The translations under genes and the position numbers were made by a program. The notes beneath the pieces are model-generated. The model was not told the DNA's origin and ran no database searches. It saw nothing but the letters and a program-made list of their open reading frames with translations. A DNA stretch of 22,500 bases, taken from Glandiceps talaboti (lineage: Eukaryota > Hemichordata > Enteropneusta > Spengelidae). Location: positions 3,812,975-3,835,474 of the forward strand of contig NC_135554.1 in the NCBI RefSeq assembly GCF_964340395.1, read 5' to 3'. Shown piece by piece: positions 1 through 11,000 of this stretch (position 1 is its first letter; each line of letters starts with the position of its first letter).

Positions 1-657
1 ATCAATGAATCTACATAAATACAGAATGCATCAATGAATCTACATAAATACAGAATACATCTATGAATCTACATAAATACAGAATGCATCAATGAATCTA
101 CATAAATACAGAATACATCAATGAATCTACATAAATACAGAATGCATCAATGAATCTACATAAATACAGAATGCATCAATGAATCTACATAAATACAGAA
201 TGCATCAATGAATCTACATAAATACAGAATGCATCAATGAATCTACATAAATACAGAATACATCAATGAATCTACATAAATACAGAATACATCAATGAAT
301 CTACATAAATACAGAATACATCAATGAATCTACATAAATACAGAATGCATCAATGAATGTACATAAATACAGAATACATCAATGAATCTACATAAATACA
401 GAATGCATCAATGAATCTACATAAATACAGAATGCTTCAATGAATCTACATAAATACAGAATGCATCAATGAATCTACATAAATACAGAATGCATCAATC
501 AATCTACATAAATACAGAATACATCAATGAATCTACATAAATACAGAATGCATCAATCAATCTACATAAATACAGAATGCATCAATGAATCTACATAAAT
601 ACAGAATGCATCAATGAATCTACATAAATACAGAATGCATCAATGAATCTACATAAT
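1..657. repeat. 29-bp minisatellite, about 22.6 units, open at the left edge
   Basis: The unit is ATCAATGAATCTACATAAAT followed by ACAGAATGC. Unit starts fall at 1, 30, 59 and so on to 639 with no net insertion or deletion; variation is by substitution only, mostly GAATGCAT versus GAATACAT, plus rare CTATGAAT, GAATGTAC and CAATCAATC forms. It lies in the intron before exon A and ends about 90 bp from that exon's acceptor. It continues beyond the window, so its true length is unknown. Confidence 0.97.
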
Positions 658-747
658 ATACGTTTTTGATGCTTTTCATGTTACCTCAATTTTAACCCAC
701 ATTGTTCAATGTGTTAATACATTCCATATACTTCTATCGTACGACAG

Positions 748-912
748 GTACTCGCCTTTGAGACGCATTCTACGGAATATTTTAACCACACTACAAACGT
801 GGTAATCAATATTACTGATATGAATGACAATTACCCCATATTTGACAAGGATACTTATACTAGCACGATTGATGAACACTCTCCTAATGGCACATTTGTC
901 GTTCGCCTTAAT
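748..912 (+). CDS. CDH23: CDH23-like exon A: end of EC17, start of EC18
   Basis: 55 codons, phase 0 at both ends, from an AG ending at 747 to a GTAAGT donor at 913. It encodes the last strand of one repeat (NVVINITDM), the linker DMNDNYPIF and the first strand of the next with the calcium Glu in TIDEHSPNGTF. It ends at VVRLN, so the DxD motif follows directly in exon B. The pyrimidine tract of the acceptor is weak and a minisatellite ends only 90 bp upstream, so the acceptor is the least certain part. NIT, NHT and NGT are possible N-glycosylation sites. Confidence 0.87.
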
Positions 913-1953
913 GTAAGTTTTATACAACATATATAATATACATATCTGATATCATGAATAGTGTCGTTTATCAGTATGCATATACTTTGGAGCCGTCTTT
1001 TCGGAAGTCATTTTTATTTTGGCATGTAAAAAGACAACTCGGACCATTTAAAAGGAGGACGATATTATGCAAAGAAACGTACACTTCTCGTCTTGTAGAT
1101 TATAACATTTGATTTACTGTCACTTCTATGTGATTGTACTCTACATCATAGCACCATCCTGATATTATTCATAGGCATAGATATAGTTTGGGAAACTAGA
1201 AAACAATGATCCAAATTCAAATCCTCTCACCTTTCGGCCCGTCATAGGTTTCAAACTACCTCCTCACTAACATTTTTTTTGCAAATGGCCCCCGTTTTCT
1301 CCTCCACCCTTGTTTTGAACTTCCCGTTCCCTTGTATAGCTTTGTTTTCAGAGAATTCTAATTTCACTGAGACTGATGTATTTATTGTCAACCGGTTATG
1401 TGGCCCTGGCTTCAATTTATATATAAATATTATATCAAAATATCAAAATATTTCAGGTGTGAGGATGGGGCGGGGGCGGAGGTTGGGGTTGGATAGGAGC
1501 GGTACACCATAGTGGTCGAAATGAAAGTATGAGTAAGATTTTAAAATCAATGGTTGTATTCTCATTTGTGACAAAGAACCTGGCATGGAGGGAAGTATGC
1601 AAAGTGATAAGCCTATGTGTGTGTGTGTGTGTGCGTACGCGCGCGCGCGCCACGGTGTGTATAAGTAAATTGTTATAAGGTCTTGTTAGTATAACCCATA
1701 ACTGTATACATCATAGGGTTGATCTATAAAGTAAATATAATGGGATAGATACACATTCTATTGTGTTCATTTATTTGTCTTTTGTAGTTATAAACCAAGG
1801 TGTATTTTTATTTCTCTTTGTTACAGGCAACTGATGCAGACTCTGGCACATATGGGAAGGTAGCCTATGAACTTCAAGGTGGAGCGGAAGATTTGTGAGT
1901 TAATTGGTGTACCTTTACCTCCCGTAAGGGTACGGGAGGTATTAAAAGGGGAA

Positions 1954-1986
<33 letters not shown>

Positions 1987-4900
1987 GTCTGTGTCATCAT
2001 TTTCGAAAAATCGGTAGGCTCAATTGTAATGAAATTTGGGATATATAATCTTTAGGGTAATAGCTAGACCTGATTAGGTTTTGAGCCAGATCTGTTAATA
2101 TTTAATTAGAAAAATTTGCATATTAATGAAATCAACTAATTACGCAATATCTTAAGACTGCATACTTCAATTTCAATATAATTTAGTATATTCGTTAAAC
2201 ATAACAACATACATTTGTCCTATAACATTCGTTGCTGTATCTTACAGCGTTAATGAATAATTTGTCCTGTAAAGCTTGTTGGTGTACCTTTCAGTGTTAA
2301 TGAATAATTTGCATAATTAATGATCCATGGTAATTAGGCTATATTTTACGACTGCATGCTTCAATTTCAATACAATTCAGTACATACATTAAACATAACA
2401 AATTGTGTATGTCCTATAAAGTTAGTTGATGTACCTTACAGTGTTAATGATTAATTTGCATAATTAATGATTTTCGGTAATTAGGCTATATCCTAAGACT
2501 GCATTAAGCAGTATCATACACTCTTACATACATTAACCTAAGAAAGCACGCTTGTCCAAAAAACAAAGCCTGTTACCATAGATTTTTTTAGTTTAATGAG
2601 TTATTTGTATAATTAGTGATTTTCGGTAATTAGGCTATATCTTAAGACTGCATTAAGCAGTATCATACACTCTTACATACATTAACCTAAGAAAGCACGC
2701 TTGTCCAAAAAACAAAGCCTGTTACCATAGTTTTTTTTATAGTTTAATGAGTTATTTGCATAATTAGTGATTCCCTTACGGGAGGCATTCAGTTTAAATC
2801 TGGTCTGTAATACTAGCTGGTAGCTGTTTCCACATGTTTTACATTAAATAATATTATACCCCCAAAACGAATGTGTGGTCTCAACAAATCCCAACTCTAC
2901 AAGTTACTAAAAATATGACTTGCTTTCTCCCTTATAGTTCTCATGTACACAAATAAATATATTCTTTTAGACCAGACCACACCACACCAGACCACACCAC
3001 TCCCCACCAGACCACACAACACCGCACCAGACCAGACCAGACCAGACCACTCCACACCACCACTCTACACACTGACTACACTACACCACACCACATCACA
3101 CCACACCACACCACACCACACCACAATAATTACACAACACCACACCACACCAAATAGTTTATACGCACTCTTTCGTAGATATAACACTACGTTGAATTTA
3201 AGGTATAGTTGTAATGTCAGTATCATTAAATTAACTTCCAGGGTTTTGCTGCATTTTTGTATGTCATAGGGCATCCCAACGTATATACACATGGAAATAA
3301 ACTTGAAGGAGAATACGATTATTTTCTTAGAATAAGAACGTTAGAGCGCGATGAAATCAATTGATTATTTACTGCATTCCTGCTATCTAATTATAATGAC
3401 CAAGTAAAGTACTATACTATCTACGACCTTTGAACCCTATGATTCACGTCCTAACTGTAATGCTCTTTCAACAATATTCAATGGTAGTCAAAAGAAAATT
3501 ATATTCGAATGTATAAAGCAATAATACGCAATCAACTCTGATTGTCCATTACTCTATCTAACATCGGTCACCATGGTAACCATCTACAGTTTTATACTTA
3601 GACCGTCACATCTACATCTCTCATGTTTCTAGGTTTTATGTTGATCCTGATTCTGGTAATGTGACTGTGACGAATAGTAAAGGTTTGGACAGAGAAGATA
3701 CTACCAATGATAGGTTCACAATAATAGCAGCTGCTTTTGACGACGGTCAAAGAACATCAACTTCAAAAATAATCGTCAATGTCAACGACATCAATGATCA
3801 TGACCCGGTATTTGGAAATGACGAGTATGAAGGTTTTATTAAGGAAAACACAATTAAAACACAAATACTAAAAGTTCAGGTAAGTCCACAGAAAATATTC
3901 TCACAATAGAATGATTTATCTTATATTCTTTATGCAGGTGTGCCAAATATACCCTTATTTGCAAAACACTATATATTCGGAGTGGTGGATGTCGACAAAA
4001 GTTCTTCATTGCCTGGAAGACTCAACAGTTCTCGTAGGCGAGGGCCATGTTTCTTAATAATGCTAGGCTAACCATGGTGAGGTATATGTGACTGTGTTAG
4101 CATACAGTCACTCCTAACCGTGGTGAGGTATATGTGGCTGTGTCAGCATACAGTCACTCCTAACCATGGTGAGGTATATGTGGCTGTGTTAGCATACAGT
4201 CACTCCTAACCATGGCTGATAATCTTGGGTTAAATTATTAGTCAATCACCTTTCATTTGTTTATTCTGGTAGGCATTTACATCATAATCAAAGATTGAGA
4301 ATATATATTCTCATTTTATCCTGGAACATAGCCAATGGAATGTTGTGTTACTCTAGGTGGAGAGGTAGTAACTCACTAAAATGTATAATTATTAGGTTAT
4401 TAAAGAATCTATGCTGACAATAACTATTGTGTTTTGCTGCTCAGTTTGATTTTCGAATCAAAACTCCCAGTAACATAGTCTTCGTTCGACAGACTTCTCA
4501 TACTTCTTCCACTGTCAGTGAGCTTAACAAATGCAACATAAGTAATTGTAACATAATATGGCAACTGTCATTGGACTCTTGACAGCTTCTCTAGCGGCGA
4601 CAGAAGTCGGGGGAGTTGTGGTAACCATGACTACTAGAAACATTCAAACAGTCATAATATCTAATTTGTTGAGTTAAATATGGATGACATATAGACATCT
4701 TACAGTGAAATAGACTAAGTGACTATTTGAATGTACAGAGATATCCTTGGTGTAGATGACGTCATTCTTATATCATTGATGTGTAATAGATGAATACTAA
4801 AAGTTATTATGATGTCATATCAGGCAACAGATGAAGACATTGATGAAAATGGACACATTGAATACTTCATCGTTTCCGTAAGCCCATTCCAAGCTGAAGA

Positions 4901-5157
4901 AGTTTTCGTGTTAGACAACAAAACCGGTTCGTTAGGTGTCAAGTCTTACTTGGATTTCGAAGCCCTTCCCAAAGAAGTAAATGGAACGTACATCCTTGTT
5001 GTCATGGCACAGGATAACGGTGCCATCCCTCGTAACGATACCACAATAGTTAAAATCAACGTTGAGGTAAGCTTCAATATCGTTTAGAACTACATATAAA
5101 TATGTAAATAAACTCAATAAATAAAATAAATAAATAAATAGATTAAATAGATTATGG

Positions 5158-5189
<32 letters not shown>

Positions 5190-8003
5190 CTTGACCTAAG
5201 CTTGATCTTATTACTGACCAATAATTGAACTCTGGTGACGAAGTACAGCCAGCTCCGCAAGTAGCTTTGGGCCACACGGAGACAAGGTGTAACATTCTAA
5301 GTGAGAGGATATGAAGTAGCAATGAAGGCAGTTTATGAAGATCTCCCACAGTGCCCGAAGTATAAAACACATATCCGTCAGTCATTACACAAACACACCA
5401 CGGCTGTCGCATGGGTGTTTATATAATGACTGACGAATATCTCTTACTTAACTATTTTACCGTGTAAACATTTCACAAATAGTATGCACATGTCTTGTCA
5501 TCAAACCTCCAAAGTAACTCCATTATATTACAACAAGACTATTGATTATTATCTGCAACCACATTTTGACTCTCAACAACATTTATATCAGAATATAAAC
5601 GAATTTAAAAGGCGGAGAAAAAATAGCAAACATTACCAGTGTCAAGTATTAGCACCGATGATTACTTTGGAGTATAATTTTCTCCTTATTGTTGACAAAT
5701 TTGAAACGTATTTGATTTTTGCGGCATTTTCTATTATGCTAAATAACGTAAGAAAGGATCATTTCTAATATTATACCATATACCTTGTGAACGCTCTAAA
5801 ATAGAACTATTGAAATAAAAAGTTTGACTAAGTTTGTACACTTAAGAGAGAAACTGTGGGAAGCAACCAAAGTCAGAAAATTTGAAAGGTAAAAACTTAT
5901 TTCCCATGATGCTTCTCCAAATTGTCCAGCAAGTCCTTCCAGAAGTAGAGTAGCCAAAGTTCATATCTCTATCTACACATCTATAGTAGAGTAGCCAAAG
6001 TTCATATCTCTATCTACACGTCTATAGTAGAGTAGCCAAAGTTCATATATCTATCTACACGTCTATAGTAGAGTAGCCAATGTTCATATCTCTATCTACA
6101 CATCTATAGTAGAGTAGCCAAAGTTCATATCTCTATCTACACATCTATAGTAGAGTAGCCAATGTTCATATCTCTATCTACACATCTATAGTAGAGTAGC
6201 CAAAGTTCATATCTCTATCTACACTTCAATAGTAGAGTAGCCAAAGTTCATATCTCTATCTACACATCTATAGTAGAGTAGCCAAAGTTCATATCTCTAT
6301 CTACACGTCTATAGTAGAGTAGCCAAAGTTCATATCTCTATCTACACGTCTAAAGTAGAGAAGCCAAAGTTCATATATCTATCTACACGTCTATAGTAGA
6401 GTAGCCATAGTTCATATATCTATCTACACGTCTATAGTAGAGTAGCCATAGTTCATATATCTATCTACACGTCTATAGTAGAGTAGCCAATGTTCATATC
6501 TCTATCTACACGTCTATAGTAGAGTAGCCAAAGTTCATATCTCTATCTACACGTCTATAGTAGAGTAGCCAAAGTTCATATCTCTATCTACACGTCTATA
6601 GTAGAGTAGCCAAAGTTCATATCTCTATCTACACGTCTATAGTAGAGTAGCCAAAGTTCATATCTCTATCTACACGTCTATAGTAGAGTAGCCAAAGTTC
6701 ATATCTCTATCTACACGTCTATAGTAGAGTAGCCAAAGTTCATATCTCTATCTACACGTCTATAGTAGAGTAGCCAAAGTTCATATCTCTATCTACACAT
6801 CTATAGTAGAGTAGCCAAAGTTCATATCTCTATCTACATGTCTATAGTAGAGTAGCCAAAGTTCATATCTCTATCTACACTTCAATAGTAGAGTAGCCAA
6901 AGTTCATATCTCTATCTACACGTCTATAGTAGAGTAGCCAAAGTTCATATCTCTATCTACACGTCTATAGTAGAGTAGCCAAAGTTCATATCTCTATCTA
7001 CACGTCTATAGTAGAGTAGCCAAAGTTCATATATCTATCTACACGTCTATAGTAGAGTAGCCAAAGTTCAAATCTCTATCTACACGTCTATAGTAGAGTA
7101 GCCAAAGTTCATATCTCTATCTACACATCTATAGTAGAGTAGCCAAAGTTCATATCTCTATCTACACGTCTATAGTAGAGTAGCCAAAGTTCATATCTCT
7201 ATCTACACGTCTATAGTAGAGTAGCCGAAGTTCATATATCTATCTACACGTCTATAGTAGAGTAGCCAAAGTTCATATCTCTATCTACACGTCTATAGTA
7301 GAGTAGCTAAAGTTCATATATCTATCTACACGTCTATAGTAGAGTAGCCAAAGTTCATATCTCTATCTACACTTCAATAGTAGAGTAGCCATAGTTCATA
7401 TCTCTATCTACACTTCAATAGTAGAGTAGCCATAGTTCATATCTCTATCTACACGTCTATAGTAGACTAGCCAATGTTCATATATCTATCTACACGTCTA
7501 TAGTAGAGTAGCCAAAGTTCATATATCTATCTACACATCTATAGTAGAGTAGCCAATGTTCATATCTCTATCTACACGTCTATAGTAGAGTAGCCAATGT
7601 TCATATCTCTATCTACACATCTATAGTAGAGTAGCCAAAGTTCATATCTCTATCTACACGTCTATAGTAGAGTAGCTAATGTTCATATCTCAATCTACAC
7701 GTCTATAGTAGATGTGATTGAATCTAAGGTCAGTAGGAATGACTCTTCTGGGCTTCATTTAGCATACACTTAAATACAGCCAAGATGGAATATGAACTCA
7801 TCTTTCTTTCCATGACATTCCCACAATACAATATAAGTCCTTCTATTCCAGGGTGTAAATGATAACGATCCACGTTTTGAGCAGAAGATTTATAGTGCAA
7901 ATATTACAGAAGAATTCAAAGAAGACGGTAAGATTTCATTTGAAACGTTGCATTTATTTGATATATCAGGGTATTGTGAAAAAAGTGTGTGAGCTATAGT
8001 GTG

Positions 8004-8056
<53 letters not shown>

Positions 8057-11000
8057 GTCTGTCTGTCTGTCAGCCTGCCTGCTTGTTTGTCTGTACTTAA
8101 CGTGTTTTCTGATATATTTATTCACTAGATTTTGTGATCACTCTGCACGCCTCTGATGACGATGTTCCACATGAACCCTATCTGTTCGACACCATATTTG
8201 ATTTTAGGATTGTCAGTGGGTCAAACAAATTCAGTGTCAGACCTACCAATGGTCGTTATAACGATACTGAAACTAGTTACACTAATATTTCAATCTCCCC
8301 TGGCCAGCAAGACATGGACGTTGACCGTTATGGAGCCTATTATGAATTGATATTACATGCAACAGATCGTGGTAGTCCACAAAATAGTGATGAGGCTACA
8401 TTACACATCTACGTGGAGGACATCAATAACAAACCACCGTCATTTGTAGACAAATCTAAAATCACACATATGGCTGAAGGGACGTGTAAGTACTATGATA
8501 TAATTGCTAGTTCACAATATCAGAAGCTTTCATATCAAAGTTTGCCATTGTGATTGTTGAGTAGAAGACTGAAAGCTGCTGAGTAACTGATAACATGCCA
8601 AGGTCAAACTGTACCAGTTGTAACTTGGGTATAATTGTGTAACTGATAACATGCCAAGGTCAAACTACATTAGTCGTAACTTTCATATAACTGTGAGAAA
8701 TGTTAAATAGCAATTATTAGACAACATACATGTTAATTAGACAATGGACATGTTAATTAGACAATGTACATGTTAATTAGACTATGTATATGTTAATTAG
8801 ACAATGGACATATTAATTAGACAATGGACATTTTGATTAGACAATGGACATGTTAATTAGACAACGTACATGTTAATTAGACAATGGACATGTTAATTAG
8901 ACAATGGACATGTTAATTAGGCGATGGACATGTTAATTAGACGATGGACATGTTAATTAGACGATGAACATGTTAATTAGACGATGGACATGTTAATTAG
9001 ACAATGTACATGTTAATTAGACAATGTACATGTTAATTAGACAATGGACATGTTAATTAGACAATGGACATGTTCATTAGACAATGGACATGTTAATTAG
9101 ACAACGTACATCTCAATTAGACAATGCACATGTTAATTAGACAATGGACATGTTAATTAGACAATGTATATGTTAATTAGACAATAGAAATGTTAATTAG
9201 ACAATGGACATGTTAATTAGACAATAGAAATGTTAATTAGACAATGGAAATGTTAATTAGACAATGGACATGTTAATTAGACAATGGACATGTTAATTAG
9301 ACAATGTACATGTTAATTAGACAATGGACATGTTAATTAGACAATGGACATGTTCATTAGACAATGGACATGTTAATTAGACAACGTACATCTCAATTAG
9401 ACAATGCACATGTTAATTAGACAATGGACATGTTAATTAGACAATGTATATGTTAATTAGACAATAGAAATGTTAATTAGACAATGGACATGTTAATTAG
9501 ACAATAGAAATGTTAATTAGACAATGGAAATGTTAATTAGACAATGGACATGTTAATTAGACAATGGACATGTTAATTAGACTATGGACATGTTCATTAG
9601 ACAATGGACATGTTAATTAGACAATGGACATGTTAATTAGACAATGGACATATTAATTAGACAATGTACATATTAATTAGACAATGGACATGTTAATTAG
9701 ACAATGTACATGTTAATTAGACAATGCACATGTTAATTAGACAACGTACATGTTAATTAGGCAATGTACATGTTAATTAGACAATGGATATGTTAATTAG
9801 ACAATGGACATGTTAATTAGACAATGGAAATGTTAATTAGACAATAGAAATGTTAATTAGACAATGGAAATGTTAATTAGACAATGTACATGTTAATTAG
9901 ACTATGTATATGTTAATTAGACAATGGACATATTAATTAGACAATGGACATGTTGATTAGACAATGGACATGTTAATTAGACAACGTACATGTTAATTAG
10001 ACAATGGACATGTTAATTAGACAATGGACATGTTAATTAGGCAATGTACATGTTAATTAGACGATGGACATGTTAATTAGACGATGGACATGTTAATTAG
10101 ACGATGAACATGTTAATTAGACGATGGACATGTTAATTAGACAATGTACATGTTAATTAGACAATGCACATGTTAATTAGACAATGTACATTTTAATTAG
10201 ACAATGGACATGTTAATTAGACAATGGACATGTTCATTAGACAATGTACATATTAATTAGACAATGTATATGCTAATTAGACAATGTACATGTTAATTAG
10301 ACAATGGACATGTTAATTAGACAATGGACATATTAATTAGACAATGTATATGCTAATTAGACAATGTACATGTTAATTAGACAATGGACATGTTAATTAG
10401 ACAATGTACATGTTAATTAGACAATGTATATGCTAATTAGACAATGTACATGTTAATTAGACAATGGACATGTTAATTAGACAATGGACATATTAATTAG
10501 ACAATGTATATGCTAATTAGACAATGTACATGTTAATTAGACAATGGACATGTTAATTAGACAATGTACATATTAATTAGACAATGTACATGTTAATTAG
10601 ACAATGTACATGTTAATTAGACAATGGACATGTTAATTAGACAATGGACATGTTAATTAGACAATGGATATGTTAATTAGACAATGGACATGTTAATTAG
10701 ACGATGGACATGTTAATTAGACAATGCACATGTTAATTAGACAATGGACATGTTAATTAGACAATGGACATGTTAATTAGACAATGGACATGTTAATTAG
10801 ACAATGGATATGTTAATTAGACAATGGACATGTTAATTAGACAATGGACATGTTAATTAGACAATGGACATGTTAATTAGACAATGGACATGTTAATTAG
10901 ACAATGTATATGCTAATTAGACAATGTACATGTTAATTACGCAATGGACATGTTAATTAGACAATGGATATGTTAATTAGACAATGTACATGTTAATTAG

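Noticed and set aside
1466-1491. G-quadruplex in intron A/B
   Set aside because: Only three runs of four or more G, the others being GG; too weak to list as a separate finding.
2943-3292. His/Thr/Pro-rich plus frame and Trp/Cys/Val-rich minus frame
   Set aside because: Both come from the CCACA/CCAGA pentamer array.
3567-3584. Palindrome GGTCACCATGGTAACC before exon C
   Set aside because: Imperfect and short; such palindromes are expected by chance at this window size.
5152-5412. Minus-strand open frame with a poly-Gln end
   Set aside because: The Gln run is the (GTT)11 microsatellite read backwards; the rest has no domain and overlaps the hairpin.
5484-5768. 94-codon plus-strand open frame in intron D/E
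   Set aside because: No recognisable domain, no cadherin motif and no splice sites joining it to the gene in frame; AT-rich introns of this length yield such frames by chance.
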